A stretch of 64,000 nucleotides of DNA, taken from Streptomyces sparsogenes (GTDB lineage Bacteria; Actinomycetota; Actinomycetes; Streptomycetales; Streptomycetaceae). The DNA is taken from NCBI RefSeq assembly GCF_001704635.1, contig NZ_MAXF01000020.1, positions 1 through 64,000 of the forward strand, written 5' to 3'. The position numbers were made by a program, and so were the translations under genes. The first letter of the stretch is position 1, and the number at the start of each line of letters is the position of its first letter. Shown here piece after piece: positions 26,403-35,544 of this stretch. The notes beneath the pieces are model-generated. The model was not told the origin of the DNA. It did not search any database and worked only from the letters and a program-made list of their open reading frames with translations.

Positions 26403-27335
26403 GTGCACACCGCCGACGCCACACCAGCCGCCTCCGCCCCCTCCGCCCCGCGGCTGCCCCGGCCCCGCTCGGGCTCCGCGCCCCGCTCGGGCTCCGCGCC
26501 CCGCCCGGGCTCCGCCGGGCCGCGCTTCCGGCTGGTGGCCACCGACCTCGACGGCACGCTGCTGCGCACCGACCTGACCGTCTCCGCCCGCACCCGCGCG
26601 GCGCTCGCCCTCGCCGGCCGCTCCGGGGCGCGCCATCTGGTCGTCACCGGGCGGCCGGCCGCCTCCTGCCGGGAGTTCCTGGTCGCCATCGGCTACGAGG
26701 GACTCGCGGTGTGCGGTCAGGGCGCGCAGCTGTACGACGCTTCGGCGGACCGGCTGCTGGTCTCCGCGGCGCTGGACCTGGACCTGGCGCGGGCGGTGGT
26801 CAAGCGCACCGAGGAGGAGCTGGGCGGGCGGCCGCTGGAGCTGGCGGTGGTCACCGCCGCGCCCGAGAACCGCTTCGTGGTCACGCCCCGCTTCACCGAC
26901 CGGGTACGGCCGGACTGGGGGCTGGTGGGCAGCCGGGAGGAGTTGTGGGCACGGCCGATCGAGAAGGTGCTGATGCGCCACCGCGAGCTGCCCGACGGCC
27001 GGGTCGCGGCGGCCGCGGCGCTGGCGGGCGGGGACGAGGTGTCGGTGACCCACTCGGAGAAGGGCATGATCGAGGTGCTGCCCGCGGGGGTGGACAAGGC
27101 CCTGGGGCTGGGGCGGGCGGCGGAGCGCATGGGCTTCGCGCCGGAGGACACCATCGCCTTCGGCGACATGCCGAACGACATCCCGATGCTGGAGTGGGCG
27201 GGCTACGGGGTGGCGATGGGCAACGCGCACCCGGGGCTGATCGCGGTCGCGGACGAGGTGGCGCCGGACCACGACGAGGACGGGGTGGCGGCGGTGCTGG
27301 AACGGGTGTACGGCCCGCCTGACACTCTTGACTGA
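26403..27335 (+). CDS. HAD-superfamily (Cof/SupH-type) phosphatase
   Basis: A 310-residue cytosolic hydrolase. Motif I is DLDGTLLRTD, motif II VVTGRP, the C2B cap runs between, motif III uses Lys in GVDKALGLG and motif IV is FGDMPNDIPML. The Cof/SupH branch dephosphorylates sugar phosphates, FMN or similar small molecules. The first ~35 residues are Pro/Ser/Arg repeats (RSGSAPRSGSAP) of no obvious use. GTG start with AAAGGGA 12 bases upstream; ATG codons further in are possible alternatives. Confidence 0.82.
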   Translation: MHTADATPAASAPSAPRLPRPRSGSAPRSGSAPRPGSAGPRFRLVATDLDGTLLRTDLTVSARTRAALALAGRSGARHLVVTGRPAASCREFLVAIGYEGLAVCGQGAQLYDASADRLLVSAALDLDLARAVVKRTEEELGGRPLELAVVTAAPENRFVVTPRFTDRVRPDWGLVGSREELWARPIEKVLMRHRELPDGRVAAAAALAGGDEVSVTHSEKGMIEVLPAGVDKALGLGRAAERMGFAPEDTIAFGDMPNDIPMLEWAGYGVAMGNAHPGLIAVADEVAPDHDEDGVAAVLERVYGPPDTLD

Positions 27336-27354
27336 CTCTCCATGGCTAAACAGA

Positions 27355-28530
27355 ATGTCCAAAGTGCAGCCTGAATCCCGCCCCGCCGACCCGCGCCCCA
27401 CCGCACCCCACTACCTGGACGAGCGGTCCGGCGCCCGCTACCCGCTCACCGACCCGCGCTGGCGCGGCGACGACGGCGCCCCGCTGACCGTCTCCGCCCT
27501 GCCCGGCATCACCCGCGAGGACGTGGACACCGGCACCCGTTCGCTGTGGCGCTACCGCGCGGCCCTCCCCCTGGACATCCCCGCCCCGGTGTCGCTCGGC
27601 GAGGGCCTCACCCCCCTGGTCGAGAAGGCCTGGGGCGAGGCCCCGGTCCTCTTCAAGCTGGAGTGGTTCAGCCCCACCGGCAGCTTCAAGGACCGCGGCA
27701 GCAGCGTGATGATCTCCCTGCTGGCGCAGCGCGGCGTGCCGGAGGTCATCGAGGACAGCTCCGGCAACGGCGGGGCGTCCGTCGCCGCGTACTGTGCCGC
27801 GGCCGGCATCCGGGCCACCATCCTCGCCCCCGCGTCCACCTCCCCCGCCAAGGTCCTCCAGGCCCGCGCGTACGGGGCGCGGGTGGAGCTCGTCCCGGGC
27901 GACCGGGACGCCACGGCGGCGGAGACGCTGCGCCGGTCGGCCCGTACGTACTACGCCGGCCACAACTGGCACCCCTTCTTCCTCCAGGGCACCAAGACCC
28001 TCGCCTACGAGCTGTGGGAGGACCTGGGCTTCACGGCCCCGGACAACGTGGTGACGGTGGCCGGCGCGGGCTCCACCGTGCTCGGCTGCGACCTCGGCTT
28101 CTCCGAGCTGCTGGCCGCCGGCCAGATCCGGCGCCGCCCCCGGCTGCTCGTCGCCCAGCCCGCCCACTGCGCCCCCATCCACGCGGCCTTCCACGGCGAG
28201 CCCGCCGCCCCCTTCGCCCCCACCATCGCCGAGGGCGCGGCCATCCGCGCGCCCGTCCGGCTGCCCGAGGTCGTGCGGGCCGTGCGCCGCTCGGACGGCG
28301 ACATGGCGGCCGTCCCCGAGGACGAGATCGCCGCCGCGGCCCGCCGCCTGGCCGCCATGGGCCTGTACGCCGAGCCGACCAGCGCGACCGCCGCCGCGGC
28401 GATCGACGTCTTCCGCGCCCGGGGCGCGATCCGGCCCGGCGAGACGACGGTCGTGCTGCTGACCGGCTCGGGCCTGAAGGCGGCGACCACGATGAGCGCC
28501 CTCTTCACCGATCGGAAAGACGCCTCATGA
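27355..28530 (+). CDS. PLP-dependent threonine synthase/threonine dehydratase-family enzyme
   Basis: A 391-residue fold-type II PLP enzyme. PTGSFKDRG holds the Schiff-base Lys, SSGNGGASVAAY is the phosphate/substrate Asn loop, and LTGSGLK closes the PLP site. It starts YLDERSGARYPL, as in threonine synthases, but is likely not the housekeeping one, because it is coupled (ATGA overlap) to a YheO/DauR-type regulator. Such pairs suggest amino acid catabolism or racemisation. The reaction may be threonine synthase, beta-lyase or a diaminopropionate/hydroxyaspartate lyase; sequence alone does not decide. Confidence 0.75.
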   Translation: MSKVQPESRPADPRPTAPHYLDERSGARYPLTDPRWRGDDGAPLTVSALPGITREDVDTGTRSLWRYRAALPLDIPAPVSLGEGLTPLVEKAWGEAPVLFKLEWFSPTGSFKDRGSSVMISLLAQRGVPEVIEDSSGNGGASVAAYCAAAGIRATILAPASTSPAKVLQARAYGARVELVPGDRDATAAETLRRSARTYYAGHNWHPFFLQGTKTLAYELWEDLGFTAPDNVVTVAGAGSTVLGCDLGFSELLAAGQIRRRPRLLVAQPAHCAPIHAAFHGEPAAPFAPTIAEGAAIRAPVRLPEVVRAVRRSDGDMAAVPEDEIAAAARRLAAMGLYAEPTSATAAAAIDVFRARGAIRPGETTVVLLTGSGLKAATTMSALFTDRKDAS

Positions 28531-29162
28531 CCGCCGAGGACGACCTGCTCCTGCGGGAAGCCGAGAAGATCGTCGTCGCCATCGGCCGGATGTTCCCGGG
28601 GCTGTGCGAGGTCGTGCTGCACGACCTGCGCGACCCCGAACACGCCATCCGGGCCATCGAGTCCAACCTCTCCGGCCGCGCCGTCGGCGACCCCGCCACC
28701 GAGCTCGGCATCGCCCGTATCCAGGACCCCGACTTCCCCGACATCGTGCAGAACTACCCGAACCGCTTCCCGGACGGCCGCCCCGCCAAGAGCACCTCGA
28801 TCGGCATCAAGAACAGCGCGGGCGAGTACGTCGCCGCCATCTGCCTCAACCTCGACGTGTCCCTGTTCGCCAGCGTCGCCCGCAGCCTCAGCAACCTGGT
28901 CCGCACCGACGACCAGGAACAGCCCCTCACCGAGACCCTGCGCGCCCGCACCGCGGACGAACTCCGCACGGTCATAGAGGAGTTCGCCGCCGCCCGCGGC
29001 CACACCCCGCGCAGCCTCGGCTCCCCGGCGAAGAAGGAACTCGTCCGCTCCCTCAAGACCCGCGGCTTCCTCCAGGTCAAGCACTCCGTCCCGGTGGTGA
29101 CCGAGCTGCTGGGGGTGTCCCGGGCGACCGTCTACAACTATCTGCGCTCGCCCGCCGAGTGA
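28527..29162 (+). CDS. YheO/DauR-family transcriptional regulator (PAS + HTH)
   Basis: A 211-residue protein. The YheO-type PAS sensor is N-terminal (VAIGRMFPGLCEVVLHDLRD, TSIGIKNSAGEYVAAICLNL). A DauR-like helix-turn-helix is at the C-terminus (KKELVRSLKTRGFLQVKHSV, VTELLGVSRATVYNYL). DauR in Pseudomonas controls D-arginine catabolism. The overlap with the PLP enzyme gene suggests it senses that enzyme's substrate or product. Confidence 0.85.
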   Translation: MTAEDDLLLREAEKIVVAIGRMFPGLCEVVLHDLRDPEHAIRAIESNLSGRAVGDPATELGIARIQDPDFPDIVQNYPNRFPDGRPAKSTSIGIKNSAGEYVAAICLNLDVSLFASVARSLSNLVRTDDQEQPLTETLRARTADELRTVIEEFAAARGHTPRSLGSPAKKELVRSLKTRGFLQVKHSVPVVTELLGVSRATVYNYLRSPAE

Positions 29163-29208
29163 CGCCCCTGGCGGGCGAGGCACCGAGGGGTCGGCACCCA
29201 GGCGAGTA

Positions 29209-29233
29209 AACAAGTCGTTCAAAACAACTTGTT
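29209..29233. promoter_or_regulatory. Inverted repeat AACAAG-N13-CTTGTT
   Basis: A palindrome in an unusually AT-rich stretch, 33 bases before the next gene. Its right arm overlaps TTGTTGACA, a possible -35 element. It may be an operator of the downstream small protein or of the upstream regulator. Confidence 0.4.
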
Positions 29234-29266
29234 GACACCAACCCGTGCGGGACCCATCCTGGTGCC

Positions 29267-29716
29267 ATGCCTTCGACACCCGATCAGCAGCCCGATCCCT
29301 TCACGCCCCCGCGGCCGGAGGCGGCGCGCGCGCACCGCGTCTACGCGTCGCTGATGCGCATCGCCGAGCGCCACGCGGCCACCGACGCCCAGCGCCGCCG
29401 GCAGACCCACCCTTCGGTCCTCGGCCCGCACGAGGCCGTCAGGCTGGTGTCCTTCCTGCTCAGCGGGGCGGCTCAGCGGGATGAGGGGGAGCCGGAGGTC
29501 GACCAGGCCGACATCACCGCGGCGCTGACCCTCGTCCCGCTGGTCCGCGGGGAGATGGACGAACTGGAAGCCGGACTCCTGCAGATGGCCCGCGGCCGCG
29601 GCATGACCTGGCAGGAGATCGCCTTCGGACTGGGGCTCGGCACCCCGCAGGCCGCCCGGCAGCGCTACGAGCGACTGGCCAGCCGCGCCACGGCCGACGA
29701 AGAGGCCCCGGCGTAG
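29267..29716 (+). CDS. Small helical protein with possible HTH, unknown function
   Basis: A 149-residue hydrophilic protein. The C-terminal segment GRGMTWQEIAFGLGLGTPQA (then ARQRYERL) reads like a sigma-region-4/HTH (WQEIA-G-LG…A-QRY), seen in Streptomyces DNA-binding proteins that recognise their own palindromic promoter. The N-terminal half is helical with a charged segment (RIAERHAATDAQRRRQT). I do not recognise the family beyond this. Confidence 0.6.
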   Translation: MPSTPDQQPDPFTPPRPEAARAHRVYASLMRIAERHAATDAQRRRQTHPSVLGPHEAVRLVSFLLSGAAQRDEGEPEVDQADITAALTLVPLVRGEMDELEAGLLQMARGRGMTWQEIAFGLGLGTPQAARQRYERLASRATADEEAPA

Positions 29717-29746
29717 GGCTCGGCGCGGAGGAGCCGACCTTCGGCG

Positions 29747-31198
29747 TCATGCCGCCGCCTTCCCGTCGCGGGGACGGCCGCGGAGGCCGAACGCGCTGAT
29801 GAGCGCGGCCAGTGCGGCCGCGGCGAGCGGGACGAGCAGCGCGGCGTGGTAGCCGTCGAGCAGGGCCCGGGGGGAGCCGCCGTCGGTGGCGGCGACGTTG
29901 ACGGCGGTGACGGCGGACAGTCCGAGGGCGGCGCCGAACTGGAAGGAGGTGTACAGCAGCCCTCCCGCGAGGCCCTGTTCCTCCTCCTCGACGCCCTCGG
30001 TGGCGACGATGGTCAGCGGGCCGTACGCCAGGGAGAAGGCCAGTCCGAGGGTGATGAAGGCGGGGAACATCGCCGCGTAGCTCCAGTCCGCGCCGACCCG
30101 CAGGAAGAGGGCGTACGCCACCGCGGCCAGCACCAGGCCGCCGAAGATGACCCGCGCGTTGCCGAAGCGGCTGACGAGCCTGGGGGTGAGCGTGGGCGAG
30201 AGCGCGGCGTCGATGCCGATCACCAGGAGCGCGAGACTGGTCTCGACCGTGGACCAGCCCCGCAGTTCGCGCAGGTACAGCACGGCGATGAACTGGAATC
30301 CGAAGAAGCCGCCGGAGAACAGCAGCGCGGAGAGGTTGGCGCGCACCAGGGGGCCGCTGCGGAAGATGCCGAGCCGCACCAGCGGCTCGGCCGCCCGGCG
30401 TTCGGCCGGCACGAAGACGACGAGGAGGACGAGGCCGGCGCCGAGGGTGGCGAGCGTCTGGCCCACGCCGGCGTGCGCGGCGCGTTCGACGCCGAGGACG
30501 AGGAGCACGATCCCGCCGGTCACGGTGGACGCCCCGAGCAGATCGACGCGCTGTCCGGTGCGGTCGGGCCGCTCGGACGCGGGGAGGAGGGCCAGGGCGG
30601 CGACCAGGACGAGGAACGACAGGACGACGGGCGCGTAGAACACCCAGCGCCAGTCGGCCGAGGTCAGCAGCCCTCCGACGACCAGGCCGACGGAGAAGCC
30701 CCCGGCCGCGGTGCCGGAGTAGACGAGGAGGGCCTTGTCCCGCTGCGGTCCCTCCTCAAAGCTGGTCGTGATGATGGACAGCCCGGCCGGGGTCATGAAC
30801 GCGGCCGCGACCCCCGTCACAAAGCGGGCGACGATGAGCGTCGGCCCGTCGTCGGCGAAGCCGCCCAGTCCGGAGAAGAGCAGGAACACGGTGAGCCAGA
30901 ACAGGAACATCCGCCGCCGGCCGAAGAGGTCCGCGGCCCTGCCGCCCAGCAGCATGAACCCGCCGTAGCCCACGACGTAGGCGCTCATCACCCACTGGAG
31001 CTCGCCGGTGGACATCCCCAGGTCGGCGCGGATCGACGGCAGGGCCACATTGAGCATGGCCACATCGATGCCCTCGAGGAAGATCGCTCCGCAGAGCACA
31101 AAGAGCACCCCCCACGCACGCCCGCTCATGCGGGACCGCGCGACGGTCTCCTGCGGTGGCGATGTGGAGGGCGGGGACGAAGTGGACGACGCGGACAC
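29747..31198 (-). CDS. MFS drug exporter
   Basis: A 483-residue major facilitator with about 14 predicted helices. It starts WGVLFVLCGAIFLEGIDVAM, has the motif A loop GGRAADLFGRRRMF and the motif C-like VVGGLLTSADWRWVFY. This fits DHA2-type drug:proton antiporters. GTG start with AAGGAG. It is divergent from an HxlR regulator 136 bases away, the classic arrangement of a regulator controlling its neighbour exporter. Confidence 0.85.
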   Translation of the reverse strand: MSASSTSSPPSTSPPQETVARSRMSGRAWGVLFVLCGAIFLEGIDVAMLNVALPSIRADLGMSTGELQWVMSAYVVGYGGFMLLGGRAADLFGRRRMFLFWLTVFLLFSGLGGFADDGPTLIVARFVTGVAAAFMTPAGLSIITTSFEEGPQRDKALLVYSGTAAGGFSVGLVVGGLLTSADWRWVFYAPVVLSFLVLVAALALLPASERPDRTGQRVDLLGASTVTGGIVLLVLGVERAAHAGVGQTLATLGAGLVLLVVFVPAERRAAEPLVRLGIFRSGPLVRANLSALLFSGGFFGFQFIAVLYLRELRGWSTVETSLALLVIGIDAALSPTLTPRLVSRFGNARVIFGGLVLAAVAYALFLRVGADWSYAAMFPAFITLGLAFSLAYGPLTIVATEGVEEEEQGLAGGLLYTSFQFGAALGLSAVTAVNVAATDGGSPRALLDGYHAALLVPLAAAALAALISAFGLRGRPRDGKAAA

Positions 31199-31334
31199 GG
31201 CACAGCTCCTTGAAGCAGGAAGGAACGAGGGAAAGGAAGGAGGGAAGAAGAAGGGGACGCGTCGCGAGCGGTTACCGGGACGCCTGTCGGTTCCCTCTTG
31301 TTACCGCCTCGATCCTGATGCACCCTGAACGACC

Positions 31335-31874
31335 ATGGAAGAAGGCACTTTTAAGTCACCGAGTCACTGCACGGGAACCGACGACGACCACGCCCGTCAG
31401 TGGGACACCCGGGAGGGCTGCGAGGTCCGGCAGATCCTCGACCGCGTCGCCGACAAGTGGTCGCTGCTCGTCATCGCCCTGCTCGACCGCCGCACCCTGC
31501 GCTTCACCGAACTGCGGCGCGAGATCGACGGGATCAGCCAGCGCATGCTCACCGTGACGCTGCGTCAGCTGGAGCGCGACGGGCTGGTGCGCCGTACGGT
31601 GCACCCGGTCGTCCCGCCGCGGGTGGACTACCAGCTCACTCCGCTGGGCGCGACACTGCACGACACCATTCAGGCGCTGGTCACCTGGACCGAGGACCAC
31701 CAGGACGAGATCGCCGTCGCGCGTGCCGAGTACGACCGGCGCGAGGCCGGGGTCGGGGCCGGGGCCGAGCCCGGCGCCGTGGCCGGGGCAGGGACCGGGT
31801 CAGGGGCCGGGGGCGGAGCAGGAGCAGGAGCAGGAGCAGGGGTCGGGGCTGGAGCCGCGCGTCAGGCCTCGTAG
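31335..31874 (+). CDS. HxlR-family transcriptional regulator
   Basis: A 179-residue protein. The HxlR winged helix is at ~20-120: CEVRQILDRVADKWSLLVI, LRFTELRREIDGISQRMLT, LRQLERDGLVRRTVHPVVPP, RVDYQLTPLG. The C-terminal ~45 residues are an almost pure Gly/Ala tail made by a GCAGGA-type microsatellite, and its last 13 bases overlap glnE on the other strand. The regulator probably controls the divergent MFS exporter. Confidence 0.88.
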   Translation: MEEGTFKSPSHCTGTDDDHARQWDTREGCEVRQILDRVADKWSLLVIALLDRRTLRFTELRREIDGISQRMLTVTLRQLERDGLVRRTVHPVVPPRVDYQLTPLGATLHDTIQALVTWTEDHQDEIAVARAEYDRREAGVGAGAEPGAVAGAGTGSGAGGGAGAGAGAGVGAGAARQAS

Positions 31875-34800
31875 TCGTAGAACAGCCGCTCCACCACGGC
31901 CCGCGCCCGCCGCGTGGTGCGCCGGTAGTCGTCGAGCATCTGGCCGACGAGCCCGGGCCCGTAGCCCAGATAGCGGGCCACCGCGGCCAGCTCCCGGCTG
32001 TCGGCGGGGAAGGTGTCGCCGGGGCGGCCGCGGACCAGCATGACGCCGTTGCGGACCCGGGTGGCCAGCACCCATGCCTCGTCCAGGGTCTGCGCGTCGT
32101 CCGCGCCGATCAGCCCGGCGTTCCGGGCGGCGGCCAGGGCCCGGCGGGTGCGGGTGGTGCGCAGCCCCGGCTCCGCCCAGCCGTGGCGCATCTGCAACAG
32201 CTGCACCGTCCACTCGACATCGGCCAGGCCGCCGCGGCCCAGCTTGGTGTGGGTGGCGGGGTCGGCACCGCGGGGCAGACGCTCGGACTCCATACGGGCC
32301 TTGAGCCGCCGGATCTCGCGGACCGCGTCCTCGTCCAGGCCCTCGGCGGGGTAGCGCAGCGGGTCGATCAGCTCGATGAAGCGGGCCCCGAGGTCGGGGT
32401 CCCCCGCGACCGGCTCGGCGCGCAGCAGCGCCTGGCTCTCCCACACCAGCGACCAGCGCCGGTAGTAGGCGGCGTACGAGGCGAGGGTGCGCACCAGCGG
32501 GCCGGACTTGCCCTCCGGCCGCAGGTCGGCGTCGATGGCCAGCGGCGGGTCCACGGTGGGCAGCTGGAGCAGCCGCCGCATCTCGTTGGCCACGGCGAAC
32601 GCGGCGCGCGAGGCCTCCTGTTCGTCCGCGCCCTCGCGCGGCTCGTGGACGAACAGCACGTCCGCGTCCGAGCCGTAGCCCAGCTCGTGGCCGCCGAACC
32701 GGCCCATGCCGATGACCGCGAAGCGGGTGGGCAGCTCGTCGCCCCACTTCTCGCGCACCGCGGCGCGCAGGGCGCCCGCGATGGTCGCGGCGTTGAGGTC
32801 GGAGACGGCGTCCCCGACCAGGTCCACCAGCGCCGCCGGGTCCAGCGGTGGCTCGGCGGCCCCCGGGGTGCGCGGGGCGGCGGCGGCCGCCGTACCCCCC
32901 GGCCTCGGCGCCCCGCCGGCCCGCGGCAGGCCGGGGGCCGGCGGGGCGCCGGACTGCCTGCCGCCGGGCGGCCTCGTATCGGGCAGCGTGCCGCCTCCGG
33001 TGCCGGCGGCGCTCGCCGCGAGGGCGCCGCCGGCCGACGCGCCCCCCGCGGAAGCCGCACCGAACCCGGCGCCGCCGAGCCCCGCGCCACCGGACGGCGG
33101 CAGGCTCACCGACGGCTGCACGGCGCCGTTCGCCAGGCGCGCGCTCTCGATGATGTCGGCGGCCGCCGTGCGGAACAGCTCGCGCCGCCGCACCCCGCGC
33201 GCCGCCGCCACCGCGGCCTCCGCGCCGTCGGCCCGGCCGACCGCCGCGAGGGTCTCCTGCTCCAGATGGTCCCGGCCGCGCGGCCGCAGCCCCTCGGGGT
33301 CGCCGAGCAGCGCGACCGCCTCGGGGGCGCGCAGCAGCAGGTCGGGGGCGAGCCGCCCGGCGGACAGCACCCGCGCCAGATTCTCCGCGGCGGCGCCCTC
33401 GTCGCGCAGCAGCCGCAGATACCAGGGCGTCTTGCCCAGCGCGTCGGAGACCTTGCGGAAGCCCAGCAGCCCGGCGTCCGGGTCGGCGGAGTCGGCGAAC
33501 CAGCCCAGCAGCACGGGCAGCAGCGTACGCTGAATCGCCGCTTTACGGGTCACACCGGACGCCAGCGCCTCGAGATGTCGCAGCGCGGCCGCCGGGTCGG
33601 CGTAGCCGAGGGCTTCCAGGCGCTGGCCCGCGGCCTGGGAGCTGAGCCGGGTCTCGCCGGGCTCCAGTTGGGCGACCGCGTCCAGCAGCGGCCGGTAGAA
33701 GAGCTTCTCGTGCAGCCGCCGCACCTCGCGCGCGTGGCGCCGCCACGCCGTGCCCAGCTCGGCCACCGGCTCGGTGCGCAGGCCGAGGGACCGGCCCAGC
33801 CGCCGCAGGTCGGCCTCGTCCTCGGGCACCAGGTGGGTGCGGCGCAGCCGGTACAGCTGGATGCGGTGCTCCATGGAGCGCAGGAAGCGGTACGCGGCGT
33901 CCAGCGCGGCGGCGTCGGAGCGGCCCACGTAGCCGCCGGCGGCCAGCGCCGCGAGCGCGTCGAGCGTGGTGCCGCTGCGCAGCGTCTCGTCGGACCGCCC
34001 GTGCACCAACTGCAGCAGCTGGACGGCGAATTCGACGTCCCGCAGACCGCCGGGGCCGAGCTTGAGCTCCCGGTCTATCTCGGCGGCGGGGATGTTCTCG
34101 ACGACGCGGCGGCGCATCTGCTGCACGTCCGGGACGAAGTTCTCGCGCTCGACGGCCTGCCACACCATGGGCGCGAGTGCGTTCACGTACGCCTGGCCGA
34201 GTTCGGCGTCGCCCGCGACCGGCCGGGCCTTGAGCAGGGCCTGGAACTCCCAGGTCTTGGCCCACCGCTGGTAGTACGCCACATGGCTGGACAGGGTCCG
34301 CACCAGTGGCCCGTTGCGGCCCTCGGGGCGGAGGTTGGCGTCGACCGGCCAGATGCTGCCCTCGACGGTGGCCTCGGAGCAGACGCGCATCAGCCGGGAG
34401 GCGAGCCGGGTCGCGGCCTGCACCGCCTTGCCCTCCTCGACGCCCTCCACCGTTTCGGCCACGAAGATGACGTCCACGTCGGAGACGTAGTTGAGCTCCC
34501 GCCCGCCGCACTTGCCCATGCCGATCACGGCGAGCCGGCAGGCGGCGGCGTCCTCGGGCTGCTCCTCGGCGGCGATCTCCAGCGCGGCGCGCAGCGTGGC
34601 GGTGGCCAGGTCGGCCAGCTCGGCGGCCGCCTGGGCGACATCGGTGGTGCCGCACACATCCCGGGCCGCGATGGCCAGCAGCGCGCGGCGGTAGGCGACG
34701 CGCAGCGCGTCCGGCCGGGGCCGGCCCTCCCCGGCCTCGCCCCAGACGCCCTCGGCCAGGGCCCGCTCGAACTCGGGGGTGGTCGGGTGCAGGTCCGCCG

Positions 34801-35176
34801 ACTCGTAGGTCACCAGGGCCTGCCAGTCCCCCGGGTGCCTGGCGAGGTGGTCGCCCAGCGCCTCGGACGCGCCGAGCACGCCGAGCAGCCGGTCGCGCAG
34901 CGGCTTGGCGGTCACGAGGGTGTCCAGCAGCGCCTGCCGCGACCCGCCGCCCGGGGCGTCCCCGCCGGCCGGCAGCGCCTCGACGAGCCGGACGAGCCCG
35001 CGCAGGGCGAGGTCGGGATCGGCGGTCGCGCCCAGCGCCTCCAGCAGCACCGAGTCGCTCCGCACGCCGGACAGCTCGGGCGAGTCCAGCAGCCGCTGGG
35101 CGGCGGACGGGTCGGTGAAGCCGTGCCGCAGCAGCCGGGTGAAGTTGCTGCTCCTGCGTCCCTGCGGTACGGACAT
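31862..35176 (-). CDS. glnE: Glutamine synthetase adenylyltransferase/adenylyl-removing enzyme GlnE
   Basis: An 1104-residue bifunctional enzyme that adds AMP to, or removes it from, glutamine synthetase in response to nitrogen state. Two nucleotidyltransferase domains show the family motif twice: GGRELNYVSDVDVIF (N-terminal, deadenylation) and GGHELGYGSDADVLF (C-terminal, adenylylation). A Gly/Ala/Pro-rich insert of about 100 residues (SVSLPPSGGAGLGGAG… to …PGAAEPPLDP) lies just before the C-terminal domain, which explains the excess over the usual ~1000 residues. GGAGG precedes ATG. It lies next to glnA2, now separated by the element. Confidence 0.95.
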   Translation of the reverse strand: MSVPQGRRSSNFTRLLRHGFTDPSAAQRLLDSPELSGVRSDSVLLEALGATADPDLALRGLVRLVEALPAGGDAPGGGSRQALLDTLVTAKPLRDRLLGVLGASEALGDHLARHPGDWQALVTYESADLHPTTPEFERALAEGVWGEAGEGRPRPDALRVAYRRALLAIAARDVCGTTDVAQAAAELADLATATLRAALEIAAEEQPEDAAACRLAVIGMGKCGGRELNYVSDVDVIFVAETVEGVEEGKAVQAATRLASRLMRVCSEATVEGSIWPVDANLRPEGRNGPLVRTLSSHVAYYQRWAKTWEFQALLKARPVAGDAELGQAYVNALAPMVWQAVERENFVPDVQQMRRRVVENIPAAEIDRELKLGPGGLRDVEFAVQLLQLVHGRSDETLRSGTTLDALAALAAGGYVGRSDAAALDAAYRFLRSMEHRIQLYRLRRTHLVPEDEADLRRLGRSLGLRTEPVAELGTAWRRHAREVRRLHEKLFYRPLLDAVAQLEPGETRLSSQAAGQRLEALGYADPAAALRHLEALASGVTRKAAIQRTLLPVLLGWFADSADPDAGLLGFRKVSDALGKTPWYLRLLRDEGAAAENLARVLSAGRLAPDLLLRAPEAVALLGDPEGLRPRGRDHLEQETLAAVGRADGAEAAVAAARGVRRRELFRTAAADIIESARLANGAVQPSVSLPPSGGAGLGGAGFGAASAGGASAGGALAASAAGTGGGTLPDTRPPGGRQSGAPPAPGLPRAGGAPRPGGTAAAAAPRTPGAAEPPLDPAALVDLVGDAVSDLNAATIAGALRAAVREKWGDELPTRFAVIGMGRFGGHELGYGSDADVLFVHEPREGADEQEASRAAFAVANEMRRLLQLPTVDPPLAIDADLRPEGKSGPLVRTLASYAAYYRRWSLVWESQALLRAEPVAGDPDLGARFIELIDPLRYPAEGLDEDAVREIRRLKARMESERLPRGADPATHTKLGRGGLADVEWTVQLLQMRHGWAEPGLRTTRTRRALAAARNAGLIGADDAQTLDEAWVLATRVRNGVMLVRGRPGDTFPADSRELAAVARYLGYGPGLVGQMLDDYRRTTRRARAVVERLFYDYEA

Positions 35177-35330
35177 CCCGCCGCCTCCCGTGCCTCTCGA
35201 GTGCCGCCGCCCACGGACCCGCGCCCCCGGTGACCTGCTCGGTGACCTGGGGTGGGCCCGGTGACGAGCTTAGGCTCTGCGGGGCGGGACGCGCCGTGCC
35301 GGATCACACAGCCGCGCCCCGCCCGCGCTC

Positions 35331-35416
35331 ACAGCACCGGCAGGTTCTTGCGCAGCTCGAAGGGGGTGACCTCGGAGCGGTACTCCTCCCACTCCTGCTT
35401 CTTGTTGCGCAGGAAG
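35331..35416 (-). repeat. attL: displaced 3' end of glnA2 (28 codons plus TGA)
   Basis: These 86 bases equal 50159-50244 exactly. Read on the minus strand they encode the last 28 residues of GlnA2 (FLRNKKQEWEEYRSEV…LPVL) followed by TGA at 35329-35331. There is no start or upstream coding sequence. This is the original chromosomal gene end, cut off by integration. Six more bases to the left match the other copy with one difference, which turns TGA here into TAA at attR. Confidence 0.93.
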
Positions 35417-35519
35417 TCATGCGGCGGATTCGCCACCTGGGGACACCCTACCGAGGCAGCTTCCGAGCGGGGGCGGCACGGTCGTCGTTGGTCGTTGTTG
35501 GTCGCCCTTGGGCGCCCTC

Positions 35520-35539
35520 GGACGGCCCAGAGACGGCCC
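35520..35539. repeat. Candidate integrase arm site, left
   Basis: GGACGGCCCAGAGACGGCCC, two GACGGCCC boxes 11 bp apart, 104 bases inside attL. It matches 50051-50070 in 19 of 20 positions and in the same orientation. In the excised circle the two copies would flank the 86-bp core. Confidence 0.6.
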
Positions 35540-35544
35540 CGGGC

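Noticed and set aside
31400..35233. A 1277-codon frame antisense to glnE
   Set aside because: glnE has clear duplicated catalytic motifs on the other strand; the antisense product has none.
35200..35340. A tRNA gene as attachment site
   Set aside because: No cloverleaf or T-loop sequence at either end; the repeated segment is coding sequence of glnA2.
35331..35416. A second, functional glutamine synthetase gene left of the element
   Set aside because: Only the last 28 codons exist, with no upstream coding sequence; it is the displaced gene end.
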